From positions 53,560 to 97,534 of the forward strand of contig JAJVHS010000015.1 of assembly GCA_022072615.1 (NCBI GenBank): a DNA stretch of 43,975 bases. Direction: 5' to 3'. The translations under genes were made by a program, and so were the position numbers. The notes beneath the pieces were generated by a model. It did no database searches and was not told the DNA's origin. It was given only the letters and a program-made list of their open reading frames with translations. Each line of letters starts with the position of its first letter. The first letter of the stretch is position 1. Shown piece after piece: positions 8,701 to 15,548 of this stretch. The stretch is from Phycisphaerales bacterium. GTDB lineage: Bacteria; Planctomycetota; Phycisphaerae; Phycisphaerales; UBA1924.

Positions 8701-9928
8701 CGACGTGACCCTGGGCGAGTTCATGCCCATGGAAGGGTCGGAGATCAGCGTCGACTTCGACTCGGCCGGCCTCATCAACTGGGCCAAGTCCAGGTTCGGC
8801 GTCGAGCTGCACTCCGGCCAGCTCCGCGAGGGCGGCGCGGCCGAACGCGCCAACGTCCGCGAGCTGCTGACCGCCGCCGCCGAGGCCAAGATCGACGAGG
8901 CGGACCTCTCCGGCATCGACGCGTTCGTCGCGGCCGACTACGGCGTCAAGCAGCTCATCGCCTGGGTCAAGAACAAGCTGCTCATCGACGTCACCGAGCA
9001 GGAGATTGCGGCGGTGAAGGTCGACGAGGGCGAGACCGTCGCCGACATGATCGTGGGCAAGGCCCGGGAGCTGTACCGCCAGCGCGAGGCCAGGTACCCC
9101 GTCGAGTTCGCGATGGAGATGACCAAGCTGCTCATGCGGCGCTCCCCCAAGGAGGCCGCCGAGTACATGGTCTCCTGGGCCAACCAGCGATTCGCGCTCG
9201 ACTGGACGGTCGAGCAGATGAAGACCAACCCCCCGCAGCGCATCCAGCAGCAGCTCTCGGATGAGTCGCAGAAGTTCGTCACCGAGAACAAGCTCGAGTC
9301 CGCCATCGCCGCCGCCATGGCGTGCAAGACCGACGACGAGCTCGACGCCCACCTCCGCGACCGTTACGGCGTCGGCGTCACCGAGTACATGCGGTTCCTC
9401 GAGGGCGAGGACCGCGAGAACGCCATCCGGGCACGCGTCGAGAACATCCTCCGAGCCGAGCTCCTCCAGTTCGAGCGGACGGTGCTTCTCGAGACCCTTG
9501 ACCAGTCGTGGAAGGACCATCTCTACGGGATGGACCAGCTCCGGGACTCGATCGGGTTCCGAGCTTTCAGCCAGGAGGACCCGAAGATCGCCTACAAGCG
9601 GGAGGGGTCGCGGCTGTTCAAGTCGATGCTCGATTCGGTCCGCGACCAGGTCACCGACTTCGTGTTCAAGGCGAAGATCTCCCCGCAGCTCCCGCCCGAC
9701 CGATCCCCGATGTACGCCGCGCCGCGCGGCCGTCCCGCCGGACCCGCGGGCGGGGGGGCGACGGGAGGCATGCTGGGGTCGTCCATCAGCGGTCCGGGGC
9801 TCGGATCCATCTCCGGCCCGGGGCTGCCCGGCCCTGCCGATGTGCCGCCGCTCGCATCCGGTCCGGTCCCCGGTTCGACGGGACCCGCGAGCCCGGGCGA
9901 GGAGCCGGAGCGGCCCGCCACGGCGTGA
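5774..9928 (+). CDS. secA: preprotein translocase ATPase SecA, greatly extended
   Basis: SecA is the motor that pushes unfolded preproteins through SecYEG. Walker A is MRTGEGKT (about residue 207), [12 protein letters not shown] is at about 316, [13 protein letters not shown] at about 547, [12 protein letters not shown] at about 665 and [23 protein letters not shown] after it. At 1384 residues it is about 480 longer than Escherichia coli SecA. The extra length is an N-terminal insertion (about 110-150), a charged coiled-coil insertion in the preprotein-binding region (about 360-435), a longer NBD2 loop (about 676-785), and a large block in the helical domains (about 985-1215) with recurring motifs. 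The C-terminus is Gly/Pro/Ser-rich with a doubled SISGPGL and lacks the usual CxC...HC zinc motif. ATG 5774 gives a normal SecA N-terminus. Confidence 0.97.
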   Translation: [1384 protein letters not shown]

Positions 9929-9954
9929 CAGCCGGTCATTGACGCCAATGAAAA

Positions 9955-9982
9955 CGGCCCCCGGAGTGACTCCCGGGGGCCG
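9955..9982. terminator. bidirectional intrinsic terminator
   Basis: CGGCCCCCGG pairs with CCGGGGGCCG around an 8-base loop, preceded by AAAA and followed by a T-rich stretch. It lies between the convergent secA and the coiled-coil gene, so it can stop transcripts from both sides. Confidence 0.85.
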
Positions 9983-10006
9983 CCTTGTTTCATGGGACGT
10001 CGGCCG

Positions 10007-10636
10007 TCAGAGCACCTGGTCTTCAGGCAGGCGGTTGGCGGCGAGGTACTTACGGGCGCGGCTGGTCTTGTCCTTGGGGGGGATGACCGTTCCGTCGGCC
10101 CGGAGGCGGACGACCCGGCCGACCTTGCACAGCTTGGCGAGCGCCTGGTTGACGCTGGACTTGAGGCTCGATGCCGCCGCGTTTGACTGATAGCCCGTAT
10201 CGGGCAGGGCGGCGATGATTTCCTCTGTTGTCAACGGCTCGGCGTAGCGGTCGATCGACCAGACGTCGTATATAGCTTCGACGATGTTCTTCTTCGCGCT
10301 CTTGCCTCCCTGGGGCGCGGGCGACGACCGTCCGGGCTTCATGGATGGCGGCTCGGGCTGGCGGCCGAGCAGGCCATCGAAGGCGTTCATGCGCTTGCGC
10401 TGGGCCCCGAGCAGGTCGTTTGCGTACTTGCGGATCTGGTCGACATTGGCTTCGACCTGGCTGGCGATCTGGTCGTAGGCTCGCCGGGCATCACGCTCGC
10501 GCACACGCTGCGCTTCGATCCACCCGGTGACCTTTTCAAGCTGCTCGGCGATTTCCACGAGGGTCAGTTCGGCGACGGGGCGCGCGCCGTTGAAGGGGAG
10601 AGGCTCCCCGCGGGTCTCAATCATGGTTGTCTGCAT
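10007..10636 (-). CDS. coiled-coil protein with C-terminal winged-helix-like region, unknown function
   Basis: I do not recognise a named family. The 209-residue protein has an N-terminal helical, heptad-like region (about residues 25-95, rich in Glu, Gln and Arg), a Pro/Ser/Lys linker (about 95-115) and a C-terminal part that reads like a winged helix: NIVEAIYDVWSID, LTTEEIIAAL, AAASSLKSSVNQALAKLCKVGRVVRLRADG. The last stretch resembles a recognition helix plus wing, so DNA binding is possible (inference). A second in-frame ATG at 10624 is an alternative start. A promoter with a perfect TTGACA lies about 90 bases upstream. Confidence 0.6.
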   Translation of the reverse strand: MQTTMIETRGEPLPFNGARPVAELTLVEIAEQLEKVTGWIEAQRVRERDARRAYDQIASQVEANVDQIRKYANDLLGAQRKRMNAFDGLLGRQPEPPSMKPGRSSPAPQGGKSAKKNIVEAIYDVWSIDRYAEPLTTEEIIAALPDTGYQSNAAASSLKSSVNQALAKLCKVGRVVRLRADGTVIPPKDKTSRARKYLAANRLPEDQVL

Positions 10637-10975
10637 GTGCTTTTACCTATCGGCAAGGCGGATGGGGCAGGGATATCACCGCCGGTGCGGTGGTGGGTTG
10701 GCGTTGCTTGAATTGTTTCCATGCTTGTAGGCGAAGCAGCGGGGTCTTGTCAATCCTTTATCGGGCAGAGCCGAAACAATTTGCAATTCCCTCTTTCCGG
10801 GGTAAACACCCGAATCATTTTGTTACGGGCGGCGTATGGTGAGGTAGGTGTTGGGAGTGGGCTGCTGGTACACTTCCAATCCCCGGACGTTGATGTCGGC
10901 CGTGGTATGCGTGGCCACGGTGTGGGCGCCGGCCTTGGAGATCCTTGGCCGCGATGCCGCAGAGGAGTTCAGGCT
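10637..10975. other. 339-base divergent intergenic region
   Basis: This gap is clearly lower in GC than its neighbours. It contains the minus-strand promoter described separately and a possible weak plus-strand promoter TTGCAA-16-TAAACA. I see no further gene, RNA fold or repeat that I can defend. Confidence 0.5.
10724..10753 (-). promoter_or_regulatory. sigma-70-type promoter for the coiled-coil gene
   Basis: Read on the minus strand, a perfect TTGACA (10748-10753) is followed after 18 bases by TACAAG (10724-10729). It points at the gene starting at 10636, giving a leader of about 80 bases. Confidence 0.55.
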
Positions 10976-11956
10976 ATGCATCGGGTTCGCCACGCCAGCA
11001 CCGCACCCCAGCCCGCCGCCGGCTCCGACAGGGCCGGGTTTACCCTCATCGAGCTCCTGATCGTCCTGGGCATCATCGCCGCGCTCATGGCGCTGGGCGT
11101 GGTCGTCGGGCGGCAGGTGACCACCGGCAACAAGTCCCGCGTCAGCGAGCAGCTCATCACGTCGCTCGACCAGTCGGTTGATTCCTTCGAGGCTGATAAA
11201 GGCTCGCTGCCGCCCCCGATGTATTCACTGACGACGACCACGAGCGGCGGCGGCCGGGCCGTGTACGACTTCCCCGCCATTGATGCTCGGCCGGGCGGGA
11301 CGGCGAGCTTCACGGGCATCGTCAAGAGCAAGAACTGGTTCGCGCAGCAGGATTCGACCATCCCGTCGATGGCGACCTATGCCGCGATCCTCCAGCAGTC
11401 GGCGCTCGCCGAGTCGGTCCTCAAGGTCGTGCCGGCTCGGTTCGTGCGGGTCCGTTACCTGGACCAGTGGTACGACGGCACCGAGAACGCGACGAGCACG
11501 CCCAAGGACATCCTGCCCGGCCAGGATGTTCAGTCGTTTGAGGTGATCGACCCGTGGGGCCGGCCCATCCGATTTGTGCACCCCGGGCTCGGTGGCGAGG
11601 AGTTCTTCGACGGCTCGTCGGGCGACTACTACGACCCCTCCGCCAAGGCGATGAAGGTCGCCGACGGCATGCAGCGGGCGCAGTATCACCGCGTGTTCGT
11701 GCGCTGGGGTGACAACGGCGCCACGAGAGAACTGCACTTCCGCCGGTCGTACCGGCCGTACACCAACGCCGAAGCGACCTCCAAGGCGCCGCTGGTGCTG
11801 ACGGGCGATGCGGACGAGGGCCTGTGCCCGACGCGGCGACCGTACTTCTACTCCGCCGGCCCCGACGGCGACCCCGGCACCCGCTCGGACAACAGCTACT
11901 CAACGCAGCCGGAGTTCCCGGAAGAAACCGCGACGCTGCCCGAGACCGAGTACTAG
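10976..11956 (+). CDS. prepilin-type N-terminal cleavage/methylation (pseudopilin-like) protein
   Basis: The 326-residue protein carries a class III signal sequence: AGFTLIELLIVLGIIAALMALGV at residues 20-42, with cleavage by prepilin peptidase expected before FTLIE and the Glu at position +5 that guides pilin assembly. The large globular part after residue 60 includes Tyr/Asp/Gly-rich segments (PWGRPIRFVHPGLGGEEF, PYFYSAGPDGDPG) resembling those of type II secretion major pseudopilins (GspG-like). It probably sits in the inner membrane or a pseudopilus. ATG 10976 has GAGGAG about eight bases upstream. No other secretion genes are adjacent. Confidence 0.85.
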   Translation: MHRVRHASTAPQPAAGSDRAGFTLIELLIVLGIIAALMALGVVVGRQVTTGNKSRVSEQLITSLDQSVDSFEADKGSLPPPMYSLTTTTSGGGRAVYDFPAIDARPGGTASFTGIVKSKNWFAQQDSTIPSMATYAAILQQSALAESVLKVVPARFVRVRYLDQWYDGTENATSTPKDILPGQDVQSFEVIDPWGRPIRFVHPGLGGEEFFDGSSGDYYDPSAKAMKVADGMQRAQYHRVFVRWGDNGATRELHFRRSYRPYTNAEATSKAPLVLTGDADEGLCPTRRPYFYSAGPDGDPGTRSDNSYSTQPEFPEETATLPETEY

Positions 11957-11981
11957 CCGCCGTTGCCCCTCTCGGCCCGTC

Positions 11982-11997
11982 GTTTCGCGGCCGAAAC
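11982..11997 (+). terminator. short hairpin after the pseudopilin gene
   Basis: GTTTCG and CGAAAC form a perfect 6-bp stem with a CGGC loop, 26 bases after the pseudopilin stop. No T-run follows, so termination is only a guess. Confidence 0.35.
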
Positions 11998-12017
11998 TTG
12001 CCGGCTCGGGGGGCGCC

Positions 12018-12023
12018 TATAGT
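12018..12023 (+). promoter_or_regulatory. -10 element of the tRNA-Pro promoter
   Basis: TATAGT lies 11 bases before the mature tRNA 5' end. A TTGCCG is present upstream but at a short 14-base spacing, so the -35 is unclear. Confidence 0.45.
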
Positions 12024-12034
12024 CCTGAGAGCTA

Positions 12035-12108
12035 CGGGGTGTAGCGCAGCTTGGTAGCGCGTCTCGTTCGGGACGAGAAGGTCGCAGGTTCAAATCCTGT
12101 CACCCCGA
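12035..12108 (+). tRNA. tRNA-Pro(CGG)
   Basis: The 74-base cloverleaf is complete. The acceptor stem CGGGGTG pairs with CACCCCG, and A is the discriminator base. The anticodon stem TCTCG/CGAGA encloses the loop TTCGGGA with anticodon CGG, which reads CCG. The T-arm is GCAGG-TTCAAAT-CCTGT, with a closing G-T pair. CCA is not encoded. This gene is the integration site of the island that follows: its 3' half from the anticodon loop onward is repeated at 37818-37860. Confidence 0.95.
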
Positions 12109-12110
12109 TT
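12068..12110 (+). repeat. attachment-site repeat, copy 1 (inside tRNA-Pro)
   Basis: This 43-base segment runs from the anticodon loop to two bases past the tRNA. It matches 37818-37860 at 41 of 43 positions; the differences are at 12088 and 12094. It marks the left end of the island. Confidence 0.85.
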
Positions 12111-12119
12111 GACGATCTA

Positions 12120-12150
12120 AACGCCCGTGAGCCAATAGCTCGCGGGCGTT
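12120..12150 (+). terminator. hairpin terminator of tRNA-Pro
   Basis: AACGCCCGTGAGC pairs with GCTCGCGGGCGTT around CAATA: 13 bp with one G-U pair, 12 bases after the tRNA, followed by GTCGTTT. Confidence 0.75.
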
Positions 12151-12185
12151 GTCGTTTGCAGGCGTCGTCCCTCTATGATTGCCTC

Positions 12186-12716
12186 ATGGACTCAAACGAG
12201 CGACCCGAAGAGTTCTCGTGGCTTCCGGAATCGCTCGCTGAACGAGCAGAGTGGTTACCCGAGCAGGGAGAACGCCCGGAAGGGATGTACGTTTCTGTTG
12301 GTGGCAACGTTGGCCGCACCACGGTCTCGCTCCGGTTCTCTGGGGAAGATCTTGACCCGGATGTGCTCACACGGACGCTTCAGTGCGCACCGTCGATGGC
12401 ATACCGCAAAGGTGATCCAGTTAGGAAGGACGGGCGCGGCTCTAGAAGGCGCGGCTTGTGGCTGCTGAAATCACGACTTGAGGAATCATGCAGCATTGGC
12501 GAGCATGTCGGGGACATCCTTAGCCGGGTCACCAGTGATCCTGCGGCCTGGGCAGACTTGGCTCGATTTACACCAGACATTTTCTGTGGTCTTTTTCTTT
12601 CGGGTTTTAACCAAGGTGACACGCTTGCTCCACCGACCATGGAGATGCTCGCCGCTCGGGGCATCAGCCTCGGACTCGACATCTACTCCGATGCAAGCGA
12701 GAAGCCTCAGGCATGA
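12186..12716 (+). CDS. DUF4279-like protein
   Basis: The 176-residue protein resembles the DUF4279 family of small proteins of unknown function. The landmarks are VSLRFSGEDLDPDVLTRTL at about residue 46, MAYRKGD, RRRGLWLLKSRLEE and IFCGLFLSGF followed by LAARGISLGLDIY at the end. It has no signal peptide. It lies alone between the tRNA-Pro terminator and the 14-base tRNA-end repeat at 12789, and its GC content looks lower than its neighbours by eye, so it was probably brought in by its own insertion. The ATG follows a TATGATT stretch closely and has no clear ribosome-binding site. Confidence 0.7.
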   Translation: MDSNERPEEFSWLPESLAERAEWLPEQGERPEGMYVSVGGNVGRTTVSLRFSGEDLDPDVLTRTLQCAPSMAYRKGDPVRKDGRGSRRRGLWLLKSRLEESCSIGEHVGDILSRVTSDPAAWADLARFTPDIFCGLFLSGFNQGDTLAPPTMEMLAARGISLGLDIYSDASEKPQA

Positions 12717-12788
12717 GGCAGGGACACCAGCCCGCGAACTTCCGCCTCCCAAACCCTAACGCCGTCCAGAAAAAGTTCTATTGGTGTA

Positions 12789-12802
12789 CTGTCACCCCGA
12801 TT
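12789..12802 (+). repeat. attachment-site core, third copy (14 bases)
   Basis: CTGTCACCCCGATT repeats the last bases of tRNA-Pro plus two downstream bases (12097-12110) and also 37847-37860. It lies just before the integrase relic, where an att junction is expected. A chance 14-base match next to these other signs is unlikely. Confidence 0.6.
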
Positions 12803-12870
12803 CGGGTAAGTCTTGCCGAAGCCGCGGTTTGCGGCTACCGGCCTCGGTGGGCCGTGCGGTCCGTAATCCC

Positions 12871-12900
12871 CTTCACAAACGGTACGTCCCGTTTGTGAAG
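12871..12900. repeat. perfect 12-bp inverted repeat with 6-bp spacer
   Basis: CTTCACAAACGG and its exact complement CCGTTTGTGAAG flank TACGTC. No T-run follows on either side, so it does not look like an ordinary terminator. It lies between the att core and the integrase relic. Confidence 0.8.
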
Positions 12901-12929
12901 ACAAGGGAGTCCCGCACGTTGCCCTGGGC

Positions 12930-13052
12930 CGAAGACCACATCCCCACAAATGCCGCCTCCATACCCGCCCGGGTAGGGCCGTGGTGACTATCCGCGGACG
13001 CGATGTGTACCTGGGCCGGCATGGGGAGATCATGCTGACGGCATCCGGCTGA
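12930..13052 (+). pseudogene. relic of a tyrosine recombinase (integrase) N-terminus
   Basis: In one plus-strand frame the segment reads PHPHKCRLHTRPGRA followed by VVTIRGRDVYLGRHG and then soon a stop at 13050-13052. The second part matches, from memory, the conserved N-terminal motif of planctomycete site-specific integrases (YRLHKxSGQAVVTxxGRDxYLGxxG). No start codon, catalytic domain or Arg-His-Arg-Tyr residues remain. Its place beside the 14-base att core is where an integrase of a tRNA-integrating element would lie. The 3' end of the ATP-grasp gene runs into it by 23 bases from the other strand. Confidence 0.6.
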
Positions 13053-14172
13053 CTTTCGATGCAGCATGCTCGCGTATCGAACGCAGGACACCTTGCCAGC
13101 CGGGGATCGATGCGCCGGCCGCTCGATTCGCACCGCCGATGCGGTAAGCGAGCTCCCACTGCTTGCGGAGGGTGCGCTGGCCCTGCCAGAACGAAATGCA
13201 CGGGTCGTAGATGTTGGTTGATTCGGAGAGCAGACCGTTCAGTTCGACGATCCGGAAGTCCTCTCCGCGCATGAACCGTGCCTGATCGGTGTAGCGCACA
13301 TCGAAGCGACCGAAGTAGAAACCCGGTGTGTGGCGGGCAATCCGGTCGAAGGAGGCGAGCAGCTGGGGAGTCGCCAGCCCCGCACCATCAAGGAACATGG
13401 TCCCCTGGCAGTGATTGCCGGCAATGCCGAGGCAGACCACTTGACCGGCGGCGGGGACTTCGGACGCTCGATCGCCGAGGCGATTCAGAAACACGCTCGC
13501 CTGGCATCGATATCGCGGGTGCCTCCAGATAAGCGATCCGAGCGTGGAATGGCCATCGCCGGTGACAGAAGCGAACCGCTTGTCGGTGATGGAGAAGATC
13601 TGACCGCGATCCTGGTCGGGGAGTCGGACATAAAAGACACCGGCCTCGTATGGCCCGGGGTGGAATTCCTGTGCGAGCACGGCCTGAGGCACGGACTCGA
13701 AATAGGTCATGGCCTCCGCAAACGAGTGGATGAGCCGCACACCGGCGCCGCGTTCTCCGACATCGGGCTTGAGGATGATCGGCCAGCGCCAGCCGCGGGC
13801 GATCATGCGGTCCTGGAGATGAACGACGCGTCTCTCGGGAGTCTCCGCGGGTAGCAACTCGGTCCCGACGATGGATTCGCGGGGAAGCAGAGAGAGGATC
13901 TGCCACTTGGATTCGCCAACCAGACCGCCCAGCGGGATCGCGGGGTTGCACGCGGTGCATGTCGTGATGCCGCCGTGGCGAACGGCGAGATACGCCAACC
14001 ATGGAGCGAGCGGAAGATAGACGGCCCATGAGGGCCAGTATTCCCACGAGCTGAGTCGGGTCCATGCAGCGAGCGCGCGGAGCCTGGCAAGCTCGAGGCC
14101 GGCGACCTCAGGGGTATTGGATTGAAGAGAGCCTTGGACCGCAGCGCCGGATTGAAGTGGAACGCTTGTCAC
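13030..14172 (-). CDS. ATP-grasp family carboxylate-amine ligase-like protein
   Basis: The 380-residue protein has the ATP-grasp fold. WPIILKPDVGERGAGVRLI is the nucleotide-binding Lys and glycine loop, LAQEFHPGPYEAGVFYVRLP follows, and FRIVELNGLLSESTNIYDP carries the metal-binding Glu-x-Asn. The N-terminal part has TACNPAIPLGGLVGESKWQIL, typical of this subgroup, which resembles D-alanine-D-alanine ligase; the substrate is unknown. GTG 14172 overlaps the upstream stop as GTGA, which decides the start over the ORF's first ATG. It is the last gene of the minus-strand unit and is coupled to the NRDE gene. Confidence 0.8.
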   Translation of the reverse strand: MTSVPLQSGAAVQGSLQSNTPEVAGLELARLRALAAWTRLSSWEYWPSWAVYLPLAPWLAYLAVRHGGITTCTACNPAIPLGGLVGESKWQILSLLPRESIVGTELLPAETPERRVVHLQDRMIARGWRWPIILKPDVGERGAGVRLIHSFAEAMTYFESVPQAVLAQEFHPGPYEAGVFYVRLPDQDRGQIFSITDKRFASVTGDGHSTLGSLIWRHPRYRCQASVFLNRLGDRASEVPAAGQVVCLGIAGNHCQGTMFLDGAGLATPQLLASFDRIARHTPGFYFGRFDVRYTDQARFMRGEDFRIVELNGLLSESTNIYDPCISFWQGQRTLRKQWELAYRIGGANRAAGASIPGWQGVLRSIREHAASKVSRMPSA

Positions 14173-14957
14173 GCAACGGCTCCCTCCCGGCGATGCAATG
14201 CAAGCTCGCACACTGAGGTAATGGTCGCCAGCCTCAGATCATCGTCAACGAGGGAATGGCGGAGGATTACCGCGCTGGGCCAGAGATCGATGGCCGTTTG
14301 GCTGACGGTGCGCGCATCGGGCCTGGACATCAGGACGCTGACGTGTTCGCGGCCCTTCCACGTGTGGGAATGAAAACGACGCTGCGCTTCGAGCGGATCG
14401 TGATGCCCGCCGATCATCCGTTTGAACAATGCCTCGCGGGGACGCTGCACGACATGATCTCCCAACCCGGAGGAGGTCAAGAGGAGTGGCTCACGGGCTA
14501 CCGAGTAACGGACGCAGTCGATCGCCATCCCATCCGAGGTCACGATGCAATGCGTGCACCCATCGGTGATCAGCAGACGAAACTCCGGAAACCGCGTGGG
14601 CTCAAGGTCAAGAGCGCGCTGAGCGGCGGTCGCGAGATCGCCGTTTGTCAGCAGACGGGGCACAATGACGCCTCGGGACTCGAGCTTGCGGGTTGCGGAC
14701 GGTCGAGCACGCGGCGGATTGCCGTTGAGCAGGCAGATGACCAGGCCGGCATCGTTGGCGCCGATCCATGTGCCGCCGGAGCTTGGATCGATCGGCATGA
14801 TCGCTCGATGGCCGTCGACAGTTCTCACCATCGGAGGCAGAGAATCGGGGCGAGACCGCTGCTCATCGCGATTACAGAAGATCCGCACGAGCGGCGCTTG
14901 CTCATCCGGACGAGATGAAGAGGCATCGGGGTGCCAGATGGCGGTTACCGTGCACAC
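14169..14957 (-). CDS. NRDE (TANGO2-like) family protein
   Basis: The 262-residue protein begins Met-Cys and has the hallmark CNRDEQRSRP near residue 30, then GGTWIGANDAGLVICLLN, which define the NRDE/TANGO2 family. These proteins have an Ntn-hydrolase-like fold in which Cys2 is the candidate nucleophile; the eukaryotic relative has been linked to heme and lipid handling. GTG 14957 puts the Cys at position 2 and is therefore chosen. It overlaps the DinB-like gene by 13 bases and the ATP-grasp gene by 4. A link to heme would fit the heme-type proteins elsewhere in the island (inference). Confidence 0.85.
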   Translation of the reverse strand: MCTVTAIWHPDASSSRPDEQAPLVRIFCNRDEQRSRPDSLPPMVRTVDGHRAIMPIDPSSGGTWIGANDAGLVICLLNGNPPRARPSATRKLESRGVIVPRLLTNGDLATAAQRALDLEPTRFPEFRLLITDGCTHCIVTSDGMAIDCVRYSVAREPLLLTSSGLGDHVVQRPREALFKRMIGGHHDPLEAQRRFHSHTWKGREHVSVLMSRPDARTVSQTAIDLWPSAVILRHSLVDDDLRLATITSVCELALHRREGAVA

Positions 14958-15511
14958 TTGATCGCATCCCGGAAGGCGAGGGTGGCGGGGGCGTAGCCGA
15001 GGGTTTCGGGAACGGGGAGACCCAGGGCGACAACCATCCCGCGGATGGTCGCGTTGTGATGAATGGTGTGACTGAGCACGAAGATGAGTTCGCGGCCGAG
15101 CGTTGACCGCAGGTCGACGGTCGGTCCATCTCGGGAGGGCATGACAAGGACCGAGAGCTCCTCATCGGCATCGACCGTGCAGAGGCGCGAGGCGGCGGCG
15201 ATCAGGCGCGTGAGTTCGGCACGCGCGGAGGAGGTATCGGTCTCGATGTTGGTGCCGCGCAGCCGGTGGTCGTAGTCGACTGCGCCAGATTCTCGGCCAT
15301 CGAGCAGGGCGCGGGCATGGTCGAGGCAGTGCCGGACATGACCGCCGATGGTGCTGTCCGCAAAGAGTGAACCCATCCGCCGGGAATACATGGCGTTGTC
15401 GATGGAGTCGAGAACGCACACGAGCTGACGGAAGATGGCGATCAACGGGTTGGCGAGCGGCTCGCAGGTAGCAGGGGCAGCGGCCGAGACTGTGGTGGCG
15501 GTAGCAATCAT
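14945..15511 (-). CDS. DinB-like four-helix metal-binding protein
   Basis: The 188-residue protein is mostly helical. HVRHCLDHARAL at about residue 57 and ELIFVLSHTIHHNATIRGM at about 136 supply the histidines that DinB/YfiT-type proteins use to bind a metal ion. The family includes thiol S-transferases, but the substrate here is unknown. There is no signal peptide; the Ala/Thr-rich N-terminus may be trimmed. It overlaps the next gene by 13 bases and follows the YHS gene by 37. Confidence 0.75.
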   Translation of the reverse strand: MIATATTVSAAAPATCEPLANPLIAIFRQLVCVLDSIDNAMYSRRMGSLFADSTIGGHVRHCLDHARALLDGRESGAVDYDHRLRGTNIETDTSSARAELTRLIAAASRLCTVDADEELSVLVMPSRDGPTVDLRSTLGRELIFVLSHTIHHNATIRGMVVALGLPVPETLGYAPATLAFRDAIKCAR

Positions 15512-15548
15512 GTCGTGTTCCTTGCGGAGGCGTTGCGAACAGACGTGT

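Noticed and set aside
6850-9264. 804-codon frame in the third phase of secA
   Set aside because: Arg/Ala/Pro-rich low-complexity translation typical of an off-frame read of a GC-rich gene.
5693-9520. 1275-codon open frame antisense to secA
   Set aside because: It is a GC-driven shadow: composition is Leu/Val/Asp/Arg-biased with no domain, while the plus strand is clearly SecA.
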